Assembly (NCBI RefSeq): GCF_001590865.1
Contig: NZ_BBUY01000021.1
Coordinates: 35,170-99,169, forward strand
Source: Streptomyces sp. NBRC 110611
Lineage (GTDB): Bacteria; Actinomycetota; Actinomycetes; Streptomycetales; Streptomycetaceae
Direction: 5' to 3'
Length of the DNA stretch: 64,000 nt
The notes under the pieces were generated by a model. It made no database searches. It saw only the letters and a program-made list of their open reading frames with translations, and was not told where the DNA came from. Positions 16,163 through 25,295 of this stretch are shown here, in pieces. Position 1 is the first letter of the stretch. Each line of letters begins with the position of its first letter. Both the position numbers and the translations under genes were made by a program.

Positions 16163-17209
16163 TCAAAGAGTCCGGAAATCTACCAGATCAACACAGCCTG
16201 CACGGCAAGCAATTTCCCGGTAACGCTGGAACTTCACCACGTTCCTGCCACCACTTCCACACTCGGCAACGAGGTCCTTCATTCGATATCTCTCGTCGCA
16301 TAAATGCCAACGAACATACCCTCGGACAAAGCCATTCACCACCTTTAGCACAGACGCAGATTGCCTGCGCTCAAATAAGCACCTCAACTGCCGTACGGCC
16401 CTTACGGCGCCATCGATGATTCTCCTGAGCGCCTGTTCGACATCTATACCCTCCGTTACGCAAAGGGTATTCACCAGGCAAATGTCGCCAGCGAGCCCAT
16501 TCTCTTCTTTATAGAAAGAGAACACGTCATTCACCAAGGCGATGACTGGGTCAACGTGAGCGACGACAGTCACAATGTCCCCAAAATGCTCATCCTCGTC
16601 GAGCTGTCCAATGGGGAACAGGGCCGCCCCGGAGAAATCCCCCAGTCCGTTCAGGCGGCGGAGGAACATCGAATATTCACTCGCCCCCGCAAAACCTTGG
16701 AACTGATGGCTTTCGATCCAAGATCCCTGAATATACTCCAGGGTGCTCTTGAGCATGGTGAGCTGTGAGAACTTCCCATAGTGGCGAAGCAGGTCCGGGA
16801 GGAAGCGGAAGATCGCCCTGTACCTCGGATGCATCAGTTCATTCCCGCACACCAGATCGCACACAAAGGGATCCATAAGATTGGAGTCCTTTAGGAATGG
16901 ATCACCTTCGGGGTCGTCTTCCATGATGGCATGTGAATAGTAAATATTCAGGAGGAGCATGACATTTCGCGGAAGGTTCCCCCAGCCGAAAACGGTCATC
17001 CGAGTGATCGTTCGCACAATACTCATCAGCTGCTGATGATCGAGCGATATTCCCTGCATGTGCGACTGACTGAAATACTGTATTGTTCCGTGAAATATGA
17101 AGCGTAAAGTCTCTGCACGCTCATCGACGGAGCCTTCCGGCTCACCGTATTCGATTTCCTCCAGGAATTCTACGACCATGTCGAGGTATCGTTCCGCAGG
17201 GACGTCCAT
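16163..17209 (-). CDS. Trichodiene synthase-like (TRI5 family) sesquiterpene cyclase
   Basis: The 348-residue protein starts at 17209 with GGAGGAGACCC upstream; an in-frame ATG at 17236 is an alternative. It matches fungal trichodiene synthase in order: Asp-rich MEDDPEGDP (fungal DDSKDD), LPDLLRHYGKFSQLTMLKST, GSWIESHQFQGFAGASEY, FLRRLNGLGDFSGAALFP, the NSE-type NDVFSFYKEENG and the strongly conserved RGYVRWHLCDERYRMKDL. Such enzymes ionise farnesyl diphosphate with Mg2+. Third codon positions are much richer in A/T than in neighbouring genes, suggesting recent transfer. A P450 fragment follows. The exact product cannot be predicted from sequence. Confidence 0.88.
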   Translation of the reverse strand: MDVPAERYLDMVVEFLEEIEYGEPEGSVDERAETLRFIFHGTIQYFSQSHMQGISLDHQQLMSIVRTITRMTVFGWGNLPRNVMLLLNIYYSHAIMEDDPEGDPFLKDSNLMDPFVCDLVCGNELMHPRYRAIFRFLPDLLRHYGKFSQLTMLKSTLEYIQGSWIESHQFQGFAGASEYSMFLRRLNGLGDFSGAALFPIGQLDEDEHFGDIVTVVAHVDPVIALVNDVFSFYKEENGLAGDICLVNTLCVTEGIDVEQALRRIIDGAVRAVRQLRCLFERRQSASVLKVVNGFVRGYVRWHLCDERYRMKDLVAECGSGGRNVVKFQRYREIACRAGCVDLVDFRTL

Positions 17210-17411
17210 GCTCGGGTCTCCTCCAGATTCACCCATTAAGGCATCAGAGAGCAGTTATTGAGTTGATCGCTCGATAATGCTTCTCGGTCGATGAGCCCAT
17301 ACTGGTCATTGCCCGCAAGGAATGCCGCGCAGGCTCTCCCGCAAGAGATTGGCTCGAACTGGATTCTCTGAGACCTGGCCGGTCGGCTCGTCGCCATTCG
17401 CGGCGCGTCCG
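17210..17411. other. AT-richer segment upstream of the terpene synthase
   Basis: About 200 bp share the lower GC of the terpene synthase. A minus-strand frame (...CGRACAAFLAGNDQYGLIDREALSSDQLNNCSLMP) ends in TAA that overlaps the alternative ATG at 17236 (TAATG). This may be the 3' scrap of an upstream gene transferred with the synthase. I cannot assign it to a family. Confidence 0.4.
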
Positions 17412-18089
17412 TCAGGGCCGAGCATGATCTGGTGTTTTGCACCTGGAGCGCGGACCATTGATCAGCCACGCTGGTTGAGAGCCCGCGTGAGTTCTCAGTT
17501 GGCGCTCCGCGTGCTGTCCCGGTTCCTCGACGCCTTCGCTGAGCACAGGACTGAACGTTCCGCCACCACCGCCGGTACCCGTGCTGCCGGCGTCGTTGTT
17601 CGGGCACCGGCTGGGGACGTACCCGGAGGCGGCGTTGCTGTCGGCACTCCCGCCGTTGCCGCCGTTGTTACCGGTGGTGGTGCCGGCGCGGCCGAGGTCG
17701 ACGCCTTCCTGCATGGCGGTCATCAGCGCGACCAGAGTGGCCTTGCCGGGCAGGCCGAGTTTCTTGGCGACCTTGTCGATGGTCTGGGCGTTGGTGATCT
17801 GCTGGGCGTGGACGCTTCCCGTTGCCGGACTCGAGCCGCCGGTGTCGTAGACGGTGGTGGCCGAGTCGGTGCCCGGCCCGGTGTCCTCACAGCTGGAGGC
17901 GGCCGACGCGGGGGCGGGGAGCAGTGCCCCTGCCAGCATCAGCAACAGCAGGAAGACGGCCGCGCCGATGACTGCGCTCTTGAGCAGCAGGCCGCGCTTG
18001 ACGAACTTGGCGGCCGTGAGGGTGGCGTGGGTGATCTGCCGCTGGTCCGCCGCTACGCCTCGATGCCCAGGACACGGGTGACCATCCAC
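17412..18089 (-). CDS. Truncated or atypical conjugation-module protein (signal anchor plus short lytic-enzyme-like segment)
   Basis: The frame encodes KFVKRGLLLKSAVIGAAVFLLLLMLAGALLPAPASAA, a membrane anchor or signal, then QQITNAQTIDKVAKKLGLPGKATLVALMTAMQEG. The latter is the start of the lytic-transglycosylase/NlpC-type proteins encoded in actinomycete integrative conjugative elements. After MTAMQEG the expected catalytic domain is replaced by a glycine/asparagine-rich stretch and unrelated residues, so the gene is probably broken. The ATG at 18089 lies inside the preceding gene's end, and no better start is visible. Confidence 0.5.
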   Translation of the reverse strand: MDGHPCPGHRGVAADQRQITHATLTAAKFVKRGLLLKSAVIGAAVFLLLLMLAGALLPAPASAASSCEDTGPGTDSATTVYDTGGSSPATGSVHAQQITNAQTIDKVAKKLGLPGKATLVALMTAMQEGVDLGRAGTTTGNNGGNGGSADSNAASGYVPSRCPNNDAGSTGTGGGGGTFSPVLSEGVEEPGQHAERQLRTHAGSQPAWLINGPRSRCKTPDHARP

Positions 18090-18640
18090 GGCCGGCCGAC
18101 GTCGGCGCGGGAGACCTCAAGGGTGAAGTGGCGGGTGTCGCGGTAGGCGTCGGTGCCCTTGACGTCGACGGTGACGGTGGCCTGCCGCCAGACGCGGGCG
18201 GTGGTGTCGGGGCCTACCGCTGTTTGCCGGCGGGCTGGCCTATCTCGACCTGTGACGGTTTGGCTTCAGTGGCCTGGGCGGCGCCGAAGGGCTGGGGTGC
18301 GTGCCGGTCGCGGGTGGGGCCGTGGGACTGGGGGCGGCCTTCGGCGTGAGCTGGTCCTTGTTGCTGGGCCACAGCCAGGCGGCGCCGGCGACCAGGCCGG
18401 CGACGGTCAGGGCGACGATCGGCACAGTGATCGGGGTGGGGACTTTGCGGCGTTCGGCCTTGATCCACGCGATGCGTGCATCGCGCCGGGCGGAGCGCCA
18501 TGCCTTGTTCGCACGGCGTCGCTTGCGGAACCGAGGTCGGGGAACTCGTCGGACAGCTGCTCGACGCGAAGGGCCTTGCGCCCTTCGGCGGCGGGACCGC
18601 GGAACTGCCGCTGTACGGCCCGTCTGCTGCGTGCTGGTGG
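18053..18640 (-). pseudogene. Remnant of a conjugal-transfer membrane protein
   Basis: Coding-like pieces lie in three frames. They are ALRVEQLSDEFPDL (about 18545-18590), RFRKRRRANKAWRSARRDARIAWIKAERRKVPTPITVPIVALTVAGLVAGAAWLWPSN with one transmembrane helix (about 18355-18540), and a C-terminal ARVWRQATVTVDVKGTDAYRDTRHFTLEVSRADVGRPWMVTRVLGIEA ending at 18053. The order is that of a cytosolic-TM-extracytoplasmic protein found before the lytic enzyme gene in conjugative elements. One missing C at GACCTCGG (about 18545) joins the first two pieces. A further shift lies near 18240. Confidence 0.5.
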
Positions 18641-19080
18641 TGTTCTTCCGGCGCCGATGGCTGCTGGGGTTGGTGGTGGGGTGCGGGGTGTCGTGGTCGT
18701 GCACAGCTGGCTTCGTACGAGGTGTGCGTGGGCAGGGCGGCATGACGGGATGGCCCCGTGGCGGTCCGGCCGCGCGTGGTGGCCGGACCGAGGGACTGGG
18801 TGAGGGCGGGGCGCGTTGAGGGCAGCGTTGTCGAAGTCGTCCCGCCACTCGTACCGGGCGGCGGCGGTCTGCCACCGTCTGGCTGGTCACATCGCCCGCC
18901 CGTCACTATCGCGTGACGCCTCCGTCGGCCGGACGGTCGGCTACGCCGGCCATTCCGCGGTGGCGGCGCGCCCATGCCTTCCCATCAGCGGGTCCATTGC
19001 TCTGTCAGCGGGATTTCATCGGCCGTGGCTAGCGTCAGCGGCGTGTGATGCAGGCGATAGGGGAATCAGGGGGAATCAGG

Positions 19081-20073
19081 ATGGCTGACGGCGCCGAGTA
19101 CAGCATCCAGCCGACTACGGATCCGGGCAGCGGTGCGCCGGTCGGCGGTGTGCCGGTCGGCGCCGCCGGGCCTCCTGCCAGGCCGCTCGAGGAAGGGGGC
19201 GCACCGCGGCTCCCGGTCGGCCCACCGCCGGGCGCGGCCGGACCGGCGGCCGGTTCAGGGGCGGCGAAGCCGGCCGCGTTGCTTCGCTCGCTGCGGGCGA
19301 AACGGCGGCTGTTGGCATCCGGTGCGGCCTCCTTGCCGCAGCGACCGGGTCCGCAGTCGCAGCCCGCCTCTTGGCGCAGTGCGGGCAGGCGCCGTCTGCC
19401 TCGGTTGCTGCGCCACTGGCCGCTGCTGGTGGCTGCCGTGGTGCCCTGCCTCGTGCTGGCCGGCATCGGATGGTGGCTCTGGCCGCAGCAGCCGGCCGGC
19501 GGTCCGCCGCACATTGCCGCGGGCACCGTCCAAGCGGACCTCGTCAGCCCTGACAGCGCCAGCCGGGTGGCCGGGACGACGCTGGTCGCCGGCGCGCAGT
19601 CGAACCGGCCCAACCCTCCACTCACCGTGTCACCGTCGGACTGCGCCGTCGCTGCGGGACCGACGACCGAGTCGGTCTACGGGCAGGCGTGGACGGCGTT
19701 CCTGTCGGCTACCTATCAGGACGCGGGGGCCACGGGCGCCCACACCGTGAACCAGGTGATCGGCGTGTTCCCGGATAGCAAGAAGGCCGATGCGGCGTTC
19801 ACGACCCTCACCGAGGGCCTGTCCAAGTGCCCGTCCTCGACACGCACCGACCAGGCCGGCCGTACCTCGAAGTGGACGTACAAGGCCCATCCTCCGACCG
19901 AGATCGCCGTGGCGTGGACGGCGGCACAGGACGGCAGTGCGCACTGGGCCTGCTCCCACCAGGCACGAGTGAACGGGGCGAGTCTCGTCCAGGTCTCGGT
20001 GTGCCAGGCCGGTGACAGTCAGCCGACCGCCGCGAAGCTCGCCGACAAGCTCGCCAGGAAGGTAAGCCGATGA
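19081..20073 (+). CDS. Membrane protein with PknH-like extracellular sensor domain
   Basis: The 330-residue protein starts at 19081 after GGGGGAATCAGG. Residues 1-105 are Pro/Gly/Ala-rich and cytoplasmic, followed by one transmembrane helix (LLVAAVVPCLVLAGIGWWLW). The extracellular domain has PSDCAVAAGPTTESVYGQAWTAFLSATYQD, VNQVIGVFPDSKKADAAFTTLTEGLSKC and AWTAAQDGSAHWACSHQARV. This is a PknH_C-like sensor fold with Cys pairs likely forming disulfides. Its stop overlaps the ATG of the secreted nuclease gene (ATGA, 20070-20073), so the two are co-translated. It could sense the environment, bind the toxin or assist its export; none of these is shown. Confidence 0.78.
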   Translation: MADGAEYSIQPTTDPGSGAPVGGVPVGAAGPPARPLEEGGAPRLPVGPPPGAAGPAAGSGAAKPAALLRSLRAKRRLLASGAASLPQRPGPQSQPASWRSAGRRRLPRLLRHWPLLVAAVVPCLVLAGIGWWLWPQQPAGGPPHIAAGTVQADLVSPDSASRVAGTTLVAGAQSNRPNPPLTVSPSDCAVAAGPTTESVYGQAWTAFLSATYQDAGATGAHTVNQVIGVFPDSKKADAAFTTLTEGLSKCPSSTRTDQAGRTSKWTYKAHPPTEIAVAWTAAQDGSAHWACSHQARVNGASLVQVSVCQAGDSQPTAAKLADKLARKVSR

Positions 20074-21863
20074 CCACGATCCCGCTCAAGCCGACTGCGC
20101 GCCGCCTGCGCACCATGCGGCGCGTCGTCCTCCTGGTGCTGGTCGCACTCCTGGTGCCGGTCGTCGGCACGGGAGCGCCGGCGAGCGCGGCCACCAGCGC
20201 CGCGGGGGCCCTGGCGCAGCCGGGCGCGGTCTCTCCGCTGGTCCCGTCCGGGGACATCACGGCCGCCTCGGCGGAACTGGTGCGGCAGGTCGAGGAGTTC
20301 AACCGGCAGGAGGCGGAGATTGCGCGGCAGGCGAAGGCCCTGGTCGCCGAGGCTGAGCGGATCACCAAGGATGCCGCCGCCTTGCGCGCCGACACCTCGT
20401 CTTTCAACTCCAAGACCGCTTCCGTGAACCAGAAGACCAGCGACTTCAACTCGCGTGCGACAGCCCTGAACGGGAAGATCAGCGCCCACAACAGCAAGCC
20501 GCACACCTTCCGGCTGCCCGCACAGGCCGCCGCGGCCAACGCGTACGAGGCCGAGGCGAGCAGGCTGAGGGCCGAGCAGTCCCAGCTCCGGAGCACGAAG
20601 AGCAGTCTGCAGAACGAGCAGAGTCAGCTCAGGGAACAGGGTTCCAAGCTCCGTGCCAAGAAGTCCCAGCTCGCCGCGGCCTCCTCAGCACACGACGCGA
20701 AGGCCGACGCGCTCCGGAGCAAGGAGCAGCAACTGCAGTCCCTGGGCCAGCAGTTGCTCCAGCAGATGGCGCAGGCCGTGCAGAGCCTCGTGGACAATCC
20801 GCCGAACCCGGCGGCGATGATGGACCAGGGCGGTGACGCGGCCGCTCCGCCGCAGTACCGCGACCAGTCACAGAGTCAGGAAGCCGGCCTTGCCGACAGC
20901 CCGTCCCGGCAGCCGCAGGCCTCCGCCCTGCAGGCGTATGCGCAGCGGAACGACACCACCGTCGACATGCAGCCGGGCACGGCGTATCTGACGCCTGAGG
21001 CCGTCGGGCGGCTTCCCGCCGCGCAGGCAGCGCGGCTCGGCAGCCCCTCCACCACGTACGACGGGCTGGTCCGCCAACCGAACGGGCACTACACGGCACT
21101 CCGGGTGCAGACGCCGGGGGCTTCCGAGACTCCGGGGCAGAAGGCCTTCAAGACCGCCCTGACCGGCCGCGGTCAGCTCGTCGCGTACAAGTCCGGTGTG
21201 AAGCTCATCATCGACGAGTTCAAGCCCGTCCCGGCACCGAACTCCCCGGCTCCCGGCCCTGGCAATCCGCCGCCTCCTCGGGACGGCAAAGCTGCCTGCC
21301 TGACCGCCAAGCCGGCCTGGGCGAGGGCCAGCGGGGGCGGGTGGATCGCCAACACCAGCCAGAACGTGGCCCTCCACAACAAGACCGTGGATCCGGGCCC
21401 CTCCGGTAGCCGGGCGGCCACGGCAGAGGCCTGTCTGACGAAGCCCCTTGGCCCGGGGAACGAGGCCCAGGGTGACATCACCGGCTTGGAGGACGCCAGG
21501 GCACAGGCTCCCCACGGTGGCCTGGCCCGCTGCCACCTGATCGCCAACGTCCTCGGAGGAAGGGGCCGGTACCGGCCGGACCGGGCGAACCTCGTCCCGT
21601 GCTGGCAACGCGGAATGAACACCAAGGGGAAGAGCATGCGGCACTATGAGATACGGGTCAAGAAGGCGGTGGACACGCTGCCCAAGGACGCGGCCGTGCA
21701 CTACGTGGTGGCTCCCTTCTACCGGAACGCCTCCAGCACGATCCCGGAGGCTGTCAGCATCAGTGCCACGGTTCAGCTGCCCAACGGCGCGTCATGGCCC
21801 GTCTTCCATGAGATGAGCCTGCTGAACATCCCGCACGACGGTGGGCCCAACCTGGGGAACTGA
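20070..21863 (+). CDS. Secreted nuclease toxin with coiled-coil region and DNA/RNA non-specific endonuclease domain
   Basis: The protein is 597 residues. A Sec signal (RRVVLLVLVALLVPVVGTGAPASA) is followed by a long alanine/glutamine-rich coiled coil (about 65-245), a middle region with AYLTPEAVGRLPAAQAARLG, a proline linker, and a C-terminal nuclease domain (about 415-597). The core GLARCHLIANVLGGRGRYRP...ANLVPCWQRGMN resembles the His-Asn metal site of Endonuclea_NS_2-type enzymes. The same C-terminal domain follows a different N-terminus in the protein at 32125, a polymorphic-toxin pattern. The next gene encodes a DUF1963-like protein, the likely immunity factor. Confidence 0.82.
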   Translation: MTTIPLKPTARRLRTMRRVVLLVLVALLVPVVGTGAPASAATSAAGALAQPGAVSPLVPSGDITAASAELVRQVEEFNRQEAEIARQAKALVAEAERITKDAAALRADTSSFNSKTASVNQKTSDFNSRATALNGKISAHNSKPHTFRLPAQAAAANAYEAEASRLRAEQSQLRSTKSSLQNEQSQLREQGSKLRAKKSQLAAASSAHDAKADALRSKEQQLQSLGQQLLQQMAQAVQSLVDNPPNPAAMMDQGGDAAAPPQYRDQSQSQEAGLADSPSRQPQASALQAYAQRNDTTVDMQPGTAYLTPEAVGRLPAAQAARLGSPSTTYDGLVRQPNGHYTALRVQTPGASETPGQKAFKTALTGRGQLVAYKSGVKLIIDEFKPVPAPNSPAPGPGNPPPPRDGKAACLTAKPAWARASGGGWIANTSQNVALHNKTVDPGPSGSRAATAEACLTKPLGPGNEAQGDITGLEDARAQAPHGGLARCHLIANVLGGRGRYRPDRANLVPCWQRGMNTKGKSMRHYEIRVKKAVDTLPKDAAVHYVVAPFYRNASSTIPEAVSISATVQLPNGASWPVFHEMSLLNIPHDGGPNLGN

Positions 21864-21911
21864 AGCCCGGTCCGAGGAACTGTGACAGTCCGATACCACG
21901 TGGAGTCCGGC

Positions 21912-22952
21912 ATGACCCGCACGACCCCGCCCAGGCCGGCCGACATCGCCGCAATCTTCCCGCGGCTGGCCCCGCTGGCCCGGACGGCGACCCGGCTGCA
22001 CCCGCGGCCCGGATCGCCGTCCCCGCAGGACAGCTCGGTCGGAGGCCCACTGCTGTGGCCCTCCGCCGAGCCGTGGCCGCACTGCGCGGGCACGCACCAG
22101 GCGCCGGATGTGCTGCCGGCGACGTCCCCGGCGGATGTCAGACTGCTGCGCGAGATGCGGGCAGCAGCCGGAAGCCGACCTCAGGACGCTGGTTTCTACA
22201 CGCCGGATGAGCGCGCCGTGGTGGAACGGATCCACGCCGGCCGCCCGTGTCCCAAGGAACCGGTCGCGATGCTGGCCGTCGCCCAGTTGTACGTCCGCGA
22301 GGTACCCGACCTGCGCCCGCCCGAAGGCGCGGACCTGCTTCAGGTGCTGTGGTGCCCCTTCGACCACCCAGGGGAGAACATGCCCAGGACCGACCTGTTC
22401 TGGCGGTCCGCCCGAACAGTCGGCGATGTCCTCACCACGCCTCCGCAGCCGTCCGCGATCCAGTACGAGGACTATCTGCCGGAGCCGTGCCTGGTCTCCC
22501 CCGAGCAGATCACGGAGTTCCCCCTGGCCGTGGAGCTGGACCCGGACCTGCGCGCGCAGGTCCTGGCGTGGAGCGCCCGGCAGAAAGCCGGGGCGCGGCC
22601 GGGCAGCGCCTACGACGGGGCGGAGGACACGTACTACGACCGCGAGTTGTCCGTCTCCCCCGGCTGGAAGGCCGGCGGCTGGGCGCCCTGGAGTTTCACC
22701 GATCCCACTCCCCAGCACTGCCGCGTCTGCAGCAGCCGGATGGAGCCGATGCTGACCATCGCGTCGAAAGAGCGGGAGGTGGACTTCGACAGCTGGACGC
22801 CCTACGAGGACCAGACGGCCGCCGTTTCCCGGGACACCGTCCACCCCGGCCCGGCGACTCCGACCATGGTCACCATCGGCGACGGATACAACCAGCAGAT
22901 CTATGGTTGCCCGATGGCGCCGGAGCACCCGCACGCCGCACTGCTGCAGTAG
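21912..22952 (+). CDS. DUF1963 (YwqG)-like protein, likely immunity to the upstream nuclease
   Basis: The 346-residue cytosolic protein starts after GGAGTCCGGC, 48 bp downstream of the nuclease stop. It begins PRPADIAAIFPRLAPLARTATRLHPRPG, has SSVGGPLLWP (family GGxPxLP-type motif), VAQLYVREVPDLRPPEGADLLQVLWCPFDH, LSVSPGWKAGGWAPW and a C-terminal CxxC segment (CRVCSSRMEPMLTIAS). It is paralogous to 33482-34531 along its whole length, and both copies directly follow a secreted nuclease with the same catalytic domain. The immunity role is inferred from this repeated pairing. Confidence 0.72.
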   Translation: MTRTTPPRPADIAAIFPRLAPLARTATRLHPRPGSPSPQDSSVGGPLLWPSAEPWPHCAGTHQAPDVLPATSPADVRLLREMRAAAGSRPQDAGFYTPDERAVVERIHAGRPCPKEPVAMLAVAQLYVREVPDLRPPEGADLLQVLWCPFDHPGENMPRTDLFWRSARTVGDVLTTPPQPSAIQYEDYLPEPCLVSPEQITEFPLAVELDPDLRAQVLAWSARQKAGARPGSAYDGAEDTYYDRELSVSPGWKAGGWAPWSFTDPTPQHCRVCSSRMEPMLTIASKEREVDFDSWTPYEDQTAAVSRDTVHPGPATPTMVTIGDGYNQQIYGCPMAPEHPHAALLQ

Positions 22953-22957
22953 CCGTC

Positions 22958-23575
22958 TCAGTACGCTCGCGGGCCGTCCACGGTGGCCCGCATCGGCTGC
23001 GGGTAGTACACCTTCCCGTCCTTCATGACCTGCTGGCACGAGTACTTTGTGAGACCCAGGGGCACCGCGACGGCCTCGGGGATGTCATTGCACCGGATGT
23101 GGTCCACGGAGTCACCGCCGTTGCCGAAGATGATCCGCTGGACACCCTCCTTCGCGATGATCCCCTTGCGTGGGTTCGCGGTGAAGGTAACGAAATTGTC
23201 CGACCAGGACGACTTGTCGCCAATCGCGACGTCCCACTCCACCTCTGCGCCCTTGTAATGGGACGTGCAGACGACCGTGGTGCCCTTCTTCGCACCCACA
23301 TCCTTCGGGCACTTGGCGGTGACCTCCCCCGTGGCGCCCGCCAGGGTGAGGGTCTTTTTGCGGAGCTCGTACTCCAGGTTCGCCGCGAACGGCGCGTCGG
23401 CGGCCGGAGACGGCTGCAGCTCGCCTTCCGGACGGGGCCCGGGACGATCCAGCCTGTTCGGCAACTGGCTGACGGACGGCTCCGGCCTGGCACTCTTCGA
23501 GTCGGAACCCCCACACCCCGTGACCAACAGGCCCATACCGATCATCAGCCCTGCTCCGGCGCTCTTCATTCGCAT
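22958..23575 (-). CDS. Lipoprotein with DUF4333-like domain
   Basis: From an ATG at 23575 (upstream in-frame codons look non-coding) the protein is 205 residues. The lipobox is LLVTGC followed by GGSDSK. The mature part contains VTAKCPKDVGAKKGTTVVCTSHYKGAEVEWDVAIGD, the DUF4333 pattern (CP, then a small residue cluster and a second Cys), and a further Cys pair (IRCNDIPE and KYSCQQVMKDG). No strong ribosome-binding site is visible, so it may be leaderless. It is convergent with the immunity-like gene. Function unknown. Confidence 0.78.
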   Translation of the reverse strand: MRMKSAGAGLMIGMGLLVTGCGGSDSKSARPEPSVSQLPNRLDRPGPRPEGELQPSPAADAPFAANLEYELRKKTLTLAGATGEVTAKCPKDVGAKKGTTVVCTSHYKGAEVEWDVAIGDKSSWSDNFVTFTANPRKGIIAKEGVQRIIFGNGGDSVDHIRCNDIPEAVAVPLGLTKYSCQQVMKDGKVYYPQPMRATVDGPRAY

Positions 23576-23699
23576 GATCGTAAGACTAGAGCCCCGCCAC
23601 GGACCTGCCGACCGCAGCACCGGGGTGATCTCCAGCTGCGGAAATCTTGCCGGAGCGCTAGCCGCGCACCATCTCGTATGCGATCTTTCCGGCGCGTCC

Positions 23700-25295
23700 T
23701 CAGGAGGTGGTGTCCGCGTCGGAGGGCCGGGCCGGGTGCGGGGCTGTGGGGATGTGGAGGGTGAACGTGGTGCCCGGGGGCGGGTCGGCGGGGTGGGCGG
23801 TGAGGGTGCCGTGGTGGCGGTGGGCGATGTCGCGGGCGATGGCGAGTCCGAGGCCGCTGCCGCCGGCGTCGCGGGTGCGGGCCTCGTCGAGGCGGGTGAA
23901 GCGTTCGAAGACCCGCTCGCATTCGTCGGGGGTGAGGGCGGTGCCGTCGTTGTGGACGGTGATCGTGGTCGTGCGGCCGTCGTCGGTGACGTTGAGGAGT
24001 ACCGCGGTGCGCGCGTGCCGTACGGCGTTGTCGAGGAGGTTGCGCAGCAGCCGGTGCAGCTGGAGGCCGTCGCCGCGTACCGGTGCCTGGTCCGGTGCGC
24101 GGGACAGGGTGACGGGATGGTCCATGTGCTGGTACTCCAGGACGAGTTCGCGGGTGAGCCCGGCGAGGTCGACCAGGGAGTGGGCCGCGGGCCGGTCGGG
24201 GCGGGCCAGCAGGAGCAGGTCCTCGGTCAGGCCGTGGATGCGGCGGGTGGCGACGAGGGCACCCTTGAGGGTTTCGGCCGGGTCGATGCTGTCGGGGTGG
24301 TCGAGGGCGGTTTCCAGCTGGTAGTGGAGGGCCGCGAGGGGGGAACGCAGTTCATGGGCGGCGTCGGCGACGAAGCGGCGCTGGCTGTCGACCGCGTCCT
24401 CCAGGCGGTCGAGCGTGGTGTTGGTCGTCCGGGCGAGGGAGCGGATGGGGTCGCGGCCCTCGGGGACCGGCACCCGGCGGTCGAGGCTGGAGTCGTTGAT
24501 CTCGGCGACCTCGCGGCGGATCGCCTCGACGGGGCGCAGCGAGCGCCGGGTGACGGCCCAGGCCGTCGTGGCGACCGCCAGCGCGGCGGCGGGGACGCCG
24601 AGTGCCAAGGGGAGGGTGAGTGTGCCGGCCACGTACTCGGCGACGTAGGGGGCCACGAGGACATAGAGCGTGGACCGGCAGGATCCGTCGGGCTCGGTGG
24701 GGTGCTCGCACCGTCCCGCGGGAGCCGTCACGGGGGTGGCGACTACTTTGATGAGGCGGTGCGAGAGGTAGTGGGCCTCGGTGTGGGCGGACAGGTCCTT
24801 CGCTTCGGGGAAGCCGCCGGAGATCGGCCGCAGGCTGCCATCGGGGAGGTGGAAACGGGCGCGCTCCGCCTCGTCGACTCCTCGGAGGCGGACGGTGCCG
24901 TCCCGCGGCTGGCCGACGGCCTTGCCCGGTGGCGGGCCCGGGGGTGGCGGCGGGAGCAGTGCCGGCAGGTCCGCGAGGTCCAGGGCGCCTCCCGACCCGG
25001 TGACGATCCGGCCCGTCCGGTCGATCTGGAGGAACGTCCCGTCGCCGGGACTGGCGGAGGTGCCCTTCCAGCCGGTGGCCGCCTGGCCGGCCAGCCGCAG
25101 GGACAGCTCGATCGCGCGCTGGTCGGACTCCTGGTAGACGGCGTCGTGGACGTACTGGCGGAACCACCACGCGGCGCCGCCGGACAGGAGGAGGGCGGCG
25201 AGACCGGCCACGAGCGCGGTGCGCAGCTGGGCGGGCAGCCGGCGCAGGGGCGCCGGCACCCGGCGCGTGCCCGCGGGACTGCGGCGCTCAGGCAT
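23700..25295 (-). CDS. Two-component sensor histidine kinase
   Basis: The 531-residue protein has two transmembrane helices (ALVAGLAALLLSGGAAWWF and LGVPAAALAVATTAWAV) flanking a ~150-residue extracytoplasmic sensor rich in Pro and acidic residues. HAMP, DHp and ATPase domains follow: RRFVADAAHELRSPLAALHYQLE (phospho-His in the H-box), LHRLLRNLLDNAVRHA (N-box), GTALTPDECERVFERFTRLDEART and GGSGLGLAIARDIAHRHHGTL (G-boxes). The ATG overlaps the response-regulator stop by 8 bp, so they form one operon. The signal is unknown. Confidence 0.95.
   Translation of the reverse strand: MPERRSPAGTRRVPAPLRRLPAQLRTALVAGLAALLLSGGAAWWFRQYVHDAVYQESDQRAIELSLRLAGQAATGWKGTSASPGDGTFLQIDRTGRIVTGSGGALDLADLPALLPPPPPGPPPGKAVGQPRDGTVRLRGVDEAERARFHLPDGSLRPISGGFPEAKDLSAHTEAHYLSHRLIKVVATPVTAPAGRCEHPTEPDGSCRSTLYVLVAPYVAEYVAGTLTLPLALGVPAAALAVATTAWAVTRRSLRPVEAIRREVAEINDSSLDRRVPVPEGRDPIRSLARTTNTTLDRLEDAVDSQRRFVADAAHELRSPLAALHYQLETALDHPDSIDPAETLKGALVATRRIHGLTEDLLLLARPDRPAAHSLVDLAGLTRELVLEYQHMDHPVTLSRAPDQAPVRGDGLQLHRLLRNLLDNAVRHARTAVLLNVTDDGRTTTITVHNDGTALTPDECERVFERFTRLDEARTRDAGGSGLGLAIARDIAHRHHGTLTAHPADPPPGTTFTLHIPTAPHPARPSDADTTS

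Noticed and set aside
17412-18890. Complete integrative conjugative element module
   Set aside because: Only parts of two membrane-associated genes are visible; no ATPase, replication or relaxase genes lie beside them.
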